From contig CAMTUU010000008.1 of NCBI GenBank assembly GCA_947085045.1, forward strand, positions 124,001 to 188,000: 64,000 nt of DNA, in the 5' to 3' direction. The notes beneath the pieces were generated by a model. It ran no database searches. It saw only the letters and a program-made list of their open reading frames with translations, and was not told the origin of the DNA. Positions 50,201 to 64,000 of this stretch are shown here, piece by piece. Position 1 is the first letter of the stretch. Each line of letters opens with the position of its first letter. The position numbers and the translations under genes are program-made. Origin of the DNA: Pseudolysinimonas_A sp947085045. Its GTDB lineage: Bacteria; Actinomycetota; Actinomycetes; Actinomycetales; Microbacteriaceae.

Positions 50201-53200
50201 GACGTCGGAGATGTCGGTGGCGAGCACACCGACTCGGACGACGCCCTCCGCCGTGGCGCCCTCGGTGTCGCGCACGCGGTAGGCGAAGCCGACCTGGCCG
50301 CCCGCGACGCCGTTCCCGGGTGCCGTGTAGAGGATCGCGTCGCCCTCGGCCGAGATCTCGGCGATGCCCTGACCCGAGTCGGGCTGCGACACGTCGGTGA
50401 GCACGACCCGGTCGCCGTCGGGATCGATGCCCGAGCCGGAGAACGGGATCGCGACCGACTGCCCGGCGATGACTCGTGCCGTGAGGATCGGCGGCTGCGG
50501 GTCGCGGTTGGAGCCTGGCGGCAGGACGGTGACGGTGATGGTCGCGGTGTCGATCAGTTGCGGCGAGTTTTCGAGGTAGATCGAGTAGCGCAACGTGTAC
50601 ACGCCAGGCGTGGCCGGAGCCAGGTAGCGCACCCGGTCGCCCGCCACGAAGGCGAGTTCGCCCTCGGTTCCGGACCCCTGGAGCTCGGGATGGACGACGA
50701 TGCGCTCGCTGCGCGGGCTCACGTCGTTGGCGAGGACGAGGATGTCGGCCTGGTTCCCGGCGCGCACCGTGGCGGTGTCGGGGACGGCGATCGGTCCGCT
50801 CGAGGTCGACGGGGCGACCAGGAAGACGGTGATCGTGCCCTGCACCGTGCCCCCGGCGCCATCGGTGACGGTGACGGTCGCGGTGCCGATCCGGCCGGGC
50901 AGCCCGTCGGCGGTCGAGCCTCCCACCCGCACGGTGGCCTGGCCGACGACATTCACGCTGAGCGACGGATCCGACGAGACGGCCTCGGAGACCAGCAGCA
51001 CGCGGCCGGAGGTGTTCTGCACGGCGGCGAGCACGTCGACGGTCGTGTCCTCGTTGGCGCGCACGAAGGCGGTGATCGGCGCGATCGACAGCGGAGCGCC
51101 GGCGGCGACGACCGTGACGCGCAGGAGCGAGGACTGCTGCGCCTGCGTCTGCAGATCCTGCACGGTGTAGGTGACGACGTAGGTGCCGGCCGCGCTCGCG
51201 GTGAGGTCGATCCGGCCCGAGGCGGCGTTGGGCACGACGATCAGCTCGCCCGCGGACGAGGTCTGCACGGCATCCACGATCACGAAAGAGCCCGACCCGC
51301 CGCGCACGTGCTTCGCGACGTCGACGCTGATCTTCTCCCCGACGCCCGCCACCACGGCGATCGGCTCGGCGACGAGGGCCGGGTTGGCGGTCACGCGCAC
51401 TTCGAGGGTGCGGGTCGCGGTGGCGCCGAACGCGTCCGCGACGGTGACCGTGATCGGGATGACGGCATCCCCCGCGTTCGGATCCTGGTGCCGCACGACC
51501 ACGTCGCCGTCCGCCGTCGCGACGACCGTCACCGGCGCCGCGGGGTCGTCCGCCGCCGCGTCGGCGAGCACGACGACGTCGCCCTCGCGGTCGACCCACC
51601 CGGACAGCACCGGTACGGTGACGGTGCCGCCGGCGGAGATGCCGGGAGCCGGCCACTCCTGCACGCATCCGCTCACCCCGCACCACTCGGGCGCGGTGTT
51701 CACGTCCGACGGGACGACCGTGAGCGTCACGATCGCGGGAGGCGAGACCGAGACGCCGTCGGTGACCGAATAGGTGAAGCTCGTCGAGCCCTCCCCCGCC
51801 GCCACCCGCACGACCGCCTGCTGATCGTTGCCCGCGAGCGAGAGGGTTCCGAAGTCGCCGATCGAGGTGATCGACTCCGGGACGATCGTCAGCACGTCCT
51901 TCTTGTTGGGATCGTGATCGTTGAGCAGGAGCGGCAGCGACACCAGCCCGCCGGGCCGCACGCCGAAGTCGTCGGCGACGGCGACGGGCGGCTTCTGCTC
52001 GGCGACGTCGTCGACCTGGATGCTACCCTCGTCGCGATCGTTCTCGTCATCGAGGGTCCATTGCGCGACCGGGATGAGCTGCCCGTCGGGAACGCGCCAC
52101 AGCATCCCGGACGCGGTCTCGTTGAGCACGGCGCGCACGCCGTTGGAGCGCAGCACCGGGATGATCTCGTCGACGTCGTCGAGCAAGTCGCCGTCGATCA
52201 CGAGCGGGACGTCGCCGCCCGCCGAGGTCCAGAGCTGCCCGGACGAGGCCGAGACCCACGCGGCGACCAGCTCCCCGCCGACGACGACCGGCTGTGCCGG
52301 GATGCCTCCGCCGTCGGTGAGCGACTCCAGCTCGCCGGTCGACGGGTCGACGGCGGCGAGGCCGTCGGAGTCGGCGAGGTGCACCCGGGTGGAGAGCGCA
52401 GAACTCGCCTGGAGCCGGGCTTCCGGACCGAGCGCGACGTCGACCGGGCCCGCGCGCCCCGACAGCCAGAGCAGGCTCTCGGCCGGATCGAAGAGCGCCC
52501 ATGACCCGTTCACGAGTGCCAGCTGCACGCGGGCGTCGGCGTCGGGCGGCGAGGGAACCGCCACCGGGTCGCGGAACTCGTCACGGGCCTGGTCGTAGAG
52601 CCGCACCGCGCCCTCGGTCGGCGAGTACATCCCGACGAGGCCGTTCTCGTCGACCGCGACCGCCGAGGCGACGTAGCTCGGCGCCTCCTCGCCCTCGGCG
52701 ACGACCACGTCGCGGAACGGGTCGACGAGCACCGGCAGGGGCACGTCGCCGGCCGACGGCAACCCGCCGAGGTAGGTGCGCCCCGCGGTCGTGAAGTAGG
52801 CGACCCATTCCCCGGCCTGCAGCGCGAGGCGGGTGCCGCCCGGCGTGGCCTCGCCCGAGACCCCGGCAGCGCCATCGGCGTCGCCACCGGTGGCGCCGAG
52901 GTCGACGGGATTCGCGGCGTCGATGGGCCAGGCGCGGCCGTAGCCGCCGGTGAAGACGTAGCCGGCGTCGCCGTCCTGCACGATCGCGTCGGGGTCGTCG
53001 GCGGCGCGCACGGTGTCGATCTCGGCGAGCTCGGTGTTCACGCGGGCATACTGGCCGGAGTCGCGGCTCACCCACACCGACGAGCTGAGCGCCGGCACCT
53101 CCTGTGCGTCGTACCCGTCGAGCGCGACCGCGAGCGTCGCGACCGTCGCGACGGCGGCCACGCCGGCGACGAGCGGGACGAGGCGGCGCAGCGGTCGACG

Positions 53201-53224
53201 CGGCGCGGCAGCGGCTCGGGCCAT
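47273..53224 (-). CDS. Giant membrane-anchored Ig/fibronectin III protein
   Basis: 1983 residues. A single N-terminal signal-anchor (LRRLVPLVAGVAAVATVATL) is followed by a beta-propeller-like part (about 40-400) and then several cadherin/Ig-like units, each opening with a phrase such as VADDFGVRPGGLVSLPLLLN (about 420), VPDTATVRAGNQADILVLAN and YADYVRVQAGTSSPLTVSPL. From about residue 1525 there are fibronectin-III-like units (SVTTTGYTGSSVTVRV; RSFAARAVNAVGESESTTAV). Its stop codon TAG ends the Ig-like chain with a Cys-bearing strand (RTYSACTF). It abuts the kinase gene with no gap. Probably a long wall-spanning protein and a substrate or scaffold of the kinase/MoxR module; binding partner unknown. 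Confidence 0.87.
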   Translation of the reverse strand: MARAAAAPRRPLRRLVPLVAGVAAVATVATLAVALDGYDAQEVPALSSSVWVSRDSGQYARVNTELAEIDTVRAADDPDAIVQDGDAGYVFTGGYGRAWPIDAANPVDLGATGGDADGAAGVSGEATPGGTRLALQAGEWVAYFTTAGRTYLGGLPSAGDVPLPVLVDPFRDVVVAEGEEAPSYVASAVAVDENGLVGMYSPTEGAVRLYDQARDEFRDPVAVPSPPDADARVQLALVNGSWALFDPAESLLWLSGRAGPVDVALGPEARLQASSALSTRVHLADSDGLAAVDPSTGELESLTDGGGIPAQPVVVGGELVAAWVSASSGQLWTSAGGDVPLVIDGDLLDDVDEIIPVLRSNGVRAVLNETASGMLWRVPDGQLIPVAQWTLDDENDRDEGSIQVDDVAEQKPPVAVADDFGVRPGGLVSLPLLLNDHDPNKKDVLTIVPESITSIGDFGTLSLAGNDQQAVVRVAAGEGSTSFTYSVTDGVSVSPPAIVTLTVVPSDVNTAPEWCGVSGCVQEWPAPGISAGGTVTVPVLSGWVDREGDVVVLADAAADDPAAPVTVVATADGDVVVRHQDPNAGDAVIPITVTVADAFGATATRTLEVRVTANPALVAEPIAVVAGVGEKISVDVAKHVRGGSGSFVIVDAVQTSSAGELIVVPNAASGRIDLTASAAGTYVVTYTVQDLQTQAQQSSLLRVTVVAAGAPLSIAPITAFVRANEDTTVDVLAAVQNTSGRVLLVSEAVSSDPSLSVNVVGQATVRVGGSTADGLPGRIGTATVTVTDGAGGTVQGTITVFLVAPSTSSGPIAVPDTATVRAGNQADILVLANDVSPRSERIVVHPELQGSGTEGELAFVAGDRVRYLAPATPGVYTLRYSIYLENSPQLIDTATITVTVLPPGSNRDPQPPILTARVIAGQSVAIPFSGSGIDPDGDRVVLTDVSQPDSGQGIAEISAEGDAILYTAPGNGVAGGQVGFAYRVRDTEGATAEGVVRVGVLATDISDVAPVTYADYVRVQAGTSSPLTVSPLLNDRDPLQGRLELESVVPNAPAGSAEYARLEALLNVDGIATGEVAVEAGDVLGVHSYVYTAVSQQSFSTAQGLIVVNVTDSPSPDAPVVGDTVVTAQNRSRLSGGLDVVTGKVQWASGDAASLELAVWGPAASRYTVDGRRISGSLSEDGDIVPFSLTGVSPSGAPVVSYGFLRIPAFDDMRIQLRPGTQPISVPEEQSASFPVRDLLDLVSADRVEIRDDGGFAVQRANASCTPASRTSATYTAGREAPWTDTCTVPVRIAGQDTWTLLGIPVLIEPKDPQAILNSISRTIAPGDKAVVTIDLYDEMTTWEGGRKGDLSLLDYQIAFSGSAFLVSPGPDDTVLIDVRADARPGTREAVRVSVDAYGGLTAGISLVVGIAPPDAPRGANFTQQCDVSRGATCAIQVVDKAGEYDPFAGEAGAGLKVVGVGASASGGVVTCPVATVRVGDARQLIASWPAGAKPVGGECVVPYTVTDAQNRSGQGQLNLDVQGYPQPPASVTTTGYTGSSVTVRVDLGGARNARPAVTGVALYEGATAVPNSTCAPNGVDYRCTVTGLTNGESRSFAARAVNAVGESESTTAVPTSAYQKPEVSNVTVRSVYRPGVTTPDVGVVEIEITAGDDAQTYRVRSNDGATFSITRTGATTTADLTLAPGTRLLDVIPISRFSPPIAGSNEGDAVQRVAQPAGSPRISGQGNVVTSATSLDLQNATIDSRNSLRAETRLYAAWVDGDAAPTCRATSTGGFELVGGGGSLVTSASSPLTLTSNRWYRIAVCISNGYGAVMTTAQRAYTFSPPPPPAGPFTYSIETTASRSGGTFTFGLAAAPAPPPDVAGYAVRWRIGGQLRSSFSLDPDVNPGQITVLYCVQGDDSLCSGETLVTPANFPTTVVIDTPPGGGFAGFGCPSDPDDVAVSGAVAGDYSVAVSGDTLTVTLNGIWSGLSVERTYSACTFP

Positions 53225-54508
53225 CTACAGGACCCCGAGCGCGAACAGCGCGACGACGCCGATCACGGCCAGCACGCCGGCGCCGACGAAGGCGCCGATG
53301 AGGGCGGCGCGCCACGGGGGCGCCGCCCTCGCCGGCAGCACCCCGTCATCGTCGAGGCGCCGTTGCGTGTACGCCTGCACGGCGCGGGTCGCGCGGCGGG
53401 AGTCCTTGTTCACCGTCGAGATGACCGGCCCGCGCGGCGCGGAGGCGGCGAAGTCGACGGGAGCACCGGCGGAGGCCCACTCCGGTGCCGCGACCTCGAG
53501 CGTCGTCGGCGGCAGCCCCAGCTCGTACTGCGCCCAGCGCAGCTCCTCGGCGAGCGCGTGCATCGACTCGTGGCGGGCGGCCGGATCCTTGCTCATCGAG
53601 CGCGAGAGGATGCCCTCGATCCGCGGGGTCACGTCGGCGCGGCCGATCGAGGTGTACTTCGCCTTGACCACCCGGGCGGTGAGCACATCCCGCCGGTTCT
53701 TCTCGCGGTCGGCGGACTCGAACGGGCTGCGACCGGCGAGCAGCGTGTAGAGAGTCGCGCCCAGGCTCCACACCTCGGCGGCGACGGAGCCCGTGACGCG
53801 CTGCTCGAGCACCTCGGGCGAGGACCACGGAACCGACATCGCGAACACCTCCTCGCCGTCGTCGAGCGGGTCGAGCGCGGTCGCGACGCCGAAGTCGGCG
53901 AGCACAGGGGTGCCGAGGGAGGAGATGAGGATGTTGGAGGGCTTGATGTCGCGGTGCAGCAGCCCGGAGCGGTGGGCCGTCTCGAGAGCGGCGGCGATGC
54001 GCACGCCGGCATCCAGCACTTCGGCGACCGGCAGCGGCCCCTTCTTGTACTTCGCGCTCATGGTGTCGGGGCAGTACTCCATCACGAAGTACGGCCGACC
54101 GTCGGCGGAGATGCTCGCCTGGTAGATGGTGACGATCGAGGCGTGCGCCGAGAGCCGCGCCATGATGTCGGCCTCGGCGTTGAACGTGCGGATGACCTCG
54201 GGGTTCACGGCGTCGTCGACGAGCACCTTCACGGCGACGACCCGGCGCGGCATGTCCTGCTCGAACAGGTAGACGTCGGCGAACCCGCCCGAGCCGAGCG
54301 GACGGATGTAGCTGTACCCGGGCAGGATCGGCGGGGCAGCGGCCTTCCGTCGCACCACGCGCACCCCCTCGGCCCGCACTCGCGCGGGGTCGATCCCTGG
54401 TGGAGAGACCTCGACGGTCTTAAGGCGTCCGGGTTCCGACCGAGATGCGGAAGTCTTCTCCGAGGTCGAGGATATCGCCTGCGTGGAGAGCTGTTGACCG
54501 TCCCTCAT
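53225..54508 (-). CDS. Membrane Ser/Thr protein kinase
   Basis: 427 residues. Kinase domain about 64-330: glycine loop LGSGGFADVYLFE (71-83), Lys94 in VAVKVL, HRD with Asp187 in LLHRDIKPSN and DFG with Asp205. A single C-terminal membrane helix (AALIGAFVGAGVLAVIGVVA) closes the protein with almost nothing outside, so it has no PASTA-type sensor. All catalytic residues are kept. The reading frame starts at ATG 54508, overlapping the FHA gene by 89 nt; a downstream GTG start around residue 44 is possible. It sits with FHA, PP2C and envelope proteins that are its likely substrates. Confidence 0.93.
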   Translation of the reverse strand: MRDGQQLSTQAISSTSEKTSASRSEPGRLKTVEVSPPGIDPARVRAEGVRVVRRKAAAPPILPGYSYIRPLGSGGFADVYLFEQDMPRRVVAVKVLVDDAVNPEVIRTFNAEADIMARLSAHASIVTIYQASISADGRPYFVMEYCPDTMSAKYKKGPLPVAEVLDAGVRIAAALETAHRSGLLHRDIKPSNILISSLGTPVLADFGVATALDPLDDGEEVFAMSVPWSSPEVLEQRVTGSVAAEVWSLGATLYTLLAGRSPFESADREKNRRDVLTARVVKAKYTSIGRADVTPRIEGILSRSMSKDPAARHESMHALAEELRWAQYELGLPPTTLEVAAPEWASAGAPVDFAASAPRGPVISTVNKDSRRATRAVQAYTQRRLDDDGVLPARAAPPWRAALIGAFVGAGVLAVIGVVALFALGVL

Positions 54509-55394
54509 GAAGCAGCCGGGGCGCCCGCGCCGGGGTCAGGACGAGCGTTCCGTTGGTCGACTCGAGGTCGCGCGCGACCAGTTCGCCGCCGATGATCGCG
54601 ACCTCGAGGTGCACCCCCGAGATCTCGCGCTTCGGCGACGGCGCGACGACGTAGTAGGTCGCCGTCTCCTCGGGGGTCGTGCGCCACGGCCGGCGGCCGA
54701 GCACCACGGGCGTGTTCGGCTCCAGCTCGCTGCCGTCGGGCAGCAGCAGCACGAGCACGCGCAGGCTGCCGCCCATGCCCAGGTCGATGCGCTGCGGCGG
54801 CGCGGGGGCGACCCGCGGCTCGACGACGACGGGCTGGGGGAGCTCCGTCAGCACCGCCTCGTCCGGGGCGGCCACCGGGCGCGGCAACTCGATCGGCACG
54901 GTCAGCAGCAGCTCGTCGGCCGCGGTCGGGTGCTCCGGCGGCGCCCCCGCGGCTGCGTCGATGGCGATGTCTCGGGTGCGCACCACGCCGCGCCGGATCG
55001 GCAGCTGGGCCGAGCCCTCGCCGAGCGTGCCGAGCGTCAGGCGCAGCGCCTGCACCCCGCGCACCTCGCCGTTGAAGGAGGTCGCGCCGGTCGGCCCGGA
55101 GAGCCGAGTGGATGTCGCCCCCGCCAGATCCACGGCGATCTCGCCCGAGACGGCGACGTGCACGACGCGGTCTACCGGGTCGAGCACCTCGACGATCGCG
55201 AATCGCTTCGTCGAACCGTGCAGGGCGAAGACGTCGAGGACGTCAGCGATCGTGGTGGCCGGCAGCTCGAGCAGGCGGTACAGCTCGATCGCGACCCCGG
55301 CGTCGCTCTCCTCGCCGAGCAGGCACACGAAGCGGTCGGTGACGACGGCGTGACCCATCCCGGTCGGGGCGTCGGCGGGGACGTAGGCGAACAT
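54420..55394 (-). CDS. FHA-domain protein next to rpoC
   Basis: 324 residues. The N-terminal half (MFAYVPADAPTGMGHAVV to about residue 200) is not a family I can name; the C-terminal FHA domain (about 215-320) has VVLGRRPWR, REISGVHLEV and DLESTNGTLVL, i.e. the conserved Arg, Ser-x-x-His and TNG motifs, and so should bind phosphothreonine. It is the first gene of the kinase operon and lies about 135 nt after rpoC, with terminators in between. Probably recruits kinase substrates. Confidence 0.87.
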   Translation of the reverse strand: MFAYVPADAPTGMGHAVVTDRFVCLLGEESDAGVAIELYRLLELPATTIADVLDVFALHGSTKRFAIVEVLDPVDRVVHVAVSGEIAVDLAGATSTRLSGPTGATSFNGEVRGVQALRLTLGTLGEGSAQLPIRRGVVRTRDIAIDAAAGAPPEHPTAADELLLTVPIELPRPVAAPDEAVLTELPQPVVVEPRVAPAPPQRIDLGMGGSLRVLVLLLPDGSELEPNTPVVLGRRPWRTTPEETATYYVVAPSPKREISGVHLEVAIIGGELVARDLESTNGTLVLTPARAPRLLHEGRSTALHAGDILDLGEDFRISVGTRTP

Positions 55395-55450
55395 CGTCGT
55401 CACTCTAACCCGAGGGACACTCGGGGTCGGGCAACCGCGCACAACGATGA

Positions 55451-55478
55451 AGGCCCTCGCACCTGAGTGCGAGGGCCT
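55451..55478 (-). terminator. Hairpin terminator after rpoC, distal
   Basis: AGGCCCTCGCA pairs exactly with TGCGAGGGCCT (11 bp, 6-nt loop). It is 50 nt past the rpoC stop codon and ahead of the FHA gene. Confidence 0.82.
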
Positions 55479-55498
55479 CCGAGTCGAGGTCTGCCACG

Positions 55499-55523
55499 GC
55501 GAGGGCGCCATCGACGCCCTCGC
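55499..55523 (-). terminator. Hairpin directly after rpoC stop
   Basis: GCGAGGGCG and CGCCCTCGC pair perfectly (9 bp, 7-nt loop), 5 nt past the rpoC stop codon. With the hairpin at 55451-55478 it gives a tandem terminator. Confidence 0.65.
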
Positions 55524-55528
55524 GCGGG

Positions 55529-59695
<4,167 letters not shown>

Positions 59696-59697
59696 GG

Positions 59698-63336
<3,639 letters not shown>

Positions 63337-63532
63337 GACAGGCGACTCCTCAGGGAGGTCGGTACGGGCAAGAGCGAGGGTGCGCGCTCCTCAGGGAAAC
63401 CGGAACGCGACCAACGAAGATAGCACACGGCTACGCGCACCCCGCGGGGGGTGCAATCAGCGCTCACGGACCCCACCCTGGGCCTCCGCGTATGTGGCGC
63501 GGGGGCGGACTTCGAGGTGGCTGCGACTATCG
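63337..63532 (-). promoter_or_regulatory. rpoB leader and probable promoter
   Basis: About 200 bp upstream of rpoB. An extended -10-like TGCTATCTT (hexamer TATCTT at 63417-63422) is the best promoter candidate; no good -35 stands 17 bp away, but a GC dyad (GCACCCC ... GGGGTGC, 63437-63454) occupies that place and could be an operator. TCCCTGAGGAG occurs twice (63346-63356 and 63387-63397); the nearer copy is the rpoB ribosome-binding site. Confidence 0.45.
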
Positions 63533-63560
63533 GCTGACCGGCACAGCGTAGCCGGTCAGC
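63533..63560 (-). terminator. Terminator of the secreted-protein gene
   Basis: GCTGACCGGC and GCCGGTCAGC form a perfect 10-bp stem with an 8-nt loop, 31 nt past the stop codon of the partial gene at the right edge. Confidence 0.75.
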
Positions 63561-63590
63561 CCCGGATGTGGAAGGGCGAGGCGCGAGCGC

Positions 63591-64000
63591 TCAGCGCACC
63601 TTGACGCTGAACGTCTTGCTGCTGGACCCGACCTTGAGGACCACCTTGTAGGTCCCCTTCGCGAGCTTGCGCTTCCCGATCTTGGTGATGGCGCGCGTCG
63701 TCTTGCCCTTCTTCGCCTTGATCGTGACCTTGCCGAGCGCCTTCCTCGCGCCCTTCTTGGTGACCGTGAGCGTGACCGTCGCGGCGCGGCGCAGCGTGAA
63801 GACGACCGTGAACCGGCGCTTGCCCGCGGTGACCTTCGCGCCCGGCGCGAGGACCGCGGGCGTCACGGCGGGCGTCCCGGGGGTCGGCGTCGGCGTGGGT
63901 GCCGGCGCGGGCGCCGCGGCGCGGTCGACGGTCTCGCAGACCTGGAAGCCGTCGGCCCCGAGCGTGTCGACGGCGTCGACCTGGGCGGTGTCGGCACCCG
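63591..64000 (-). CDS. Secreted protein with C-terminal Ig-like module (partial)
   Basis: The frame is open to the right edge; the last 136 codons are visible. They read DAVDTLGADGFQVCETVDR, then a Pro/Thr linker (APAPTPTPTPGTPAV), then a basic beta-rich module of about 90 residues (RRFTVVFTLRRAATVTLTV ... GTYKVVLKVGSSSKTFSVKV). Such modules end many secreted proteins of Solirubrobacterales-type Thermoleophilia. What the N-terminal part does cannot be told here. Its presence next to rpoB supports a different origin for this end of the contig. Confidence 0.8.
   Translation of the reverse strand, partial: GADTAQVDAVDTLGADGFQVCETVDRAAAPAPAPTPTPTPGTPAVTPAVLAPGAKVTAGKRRFTVVFTLRRAATVTLTVTKKGARKALGKVTIKAKKGKTTRAITKIGKRKLAKGTYKVVLKVGSSSKTFSVKVR

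Overview
The window looks like high-GC actinobacterial DNA. From about position 1 to 58,250 it fits a member of the Micrococcales, most probably Microbacteriaceae. The pointers are the sequences of L3, S10, EF-Tu, EF-G, S7 and S12, the C-terminal two thirds of RpoC, and the cluster of kinase, FHA, MoxR, DUF58 and transglutaminase-like genes next to rpoC. This assignment is by recall of these protein families, not by a search. Nearly every gene is on the minus strand; the one clear plus-strand gene is a large LuxR-type regulator. The rightmost 5.7 kb (the 5' third of rpoC, all of rpoB and a partial secreted-protein gene) reads instead like Thermoleophilia (Solirubrobacterales-like) DNA. The change falls inside a highly conserved stretch of rpoC, so the contig is either an assembly chimera or a hybrid rpoC.

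Layout, left to right. 1-1.0 kb: start of the S10 ribosomal operon (rpsJ, rplC and the first codons of rplD). 1.3-4.6 kb: a DUF559-type gene flanked by two copies of a palindromic repeat, small membrane and helical proteins, and a type IB topoisomerase. 4.7-15.7 kb: two very large secreted, membrane-anchored DUF11-repeat surface proteins. 16.2-18.8 kb: a divergent LAL/LuxR regulator. 18.8-21.2 kb: an MFS transporter and a hypothetical protein whose first codons copy the end of tuf. 21.2-22.3 kb: a vapBC toxin-antitoxin pair lying between two fragments of tuf. 22.3-26.6 kb: the str operon (rpsL, rpsG, fusA, tuf). 26.9-38.6 kb: a full type IV pilus locus in the order pilB, pilT, pilC, two pilins, pilV-, pilW- and pilX-like minor pilins, pilD, pilM, pilN, pilO. 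38.6-40.4 kb: three small membrane proteins. 40.4-55.4 kb: PP2C phosphatase, DUF5684-FHA protein, transglutaminase-like membrane protein, DUF58 protein, MoxR ATPase, a 1983-residue Ig/fibronectin protein, a Ser/Thr kinase and a second FHA protein. 55.5-63.3 kb: rpoC and rpoB. 63.6-64 kb: the C-terminus of a secreted protein.

Functionally, the window combines core transcription and translation genes with two envelope programmes: a retractable pilus, and a Ser/Thr-phosphorylation module (kinase, two FHA readers, phosphatase) with MoxR, DUF58 and transglutaminase-like partners and a giant extracellular protein. Most genes in these clusters overlap by 1-4 nt or abut, which indicates operons. Strong hairpins mark the ends of rpoC, tuf, pilO and the DUF11 genes, and also sit between the two pilins and between rpsG/fusA. 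I found no tRNA, rRNA, CRISPR array, transposase or integrase.
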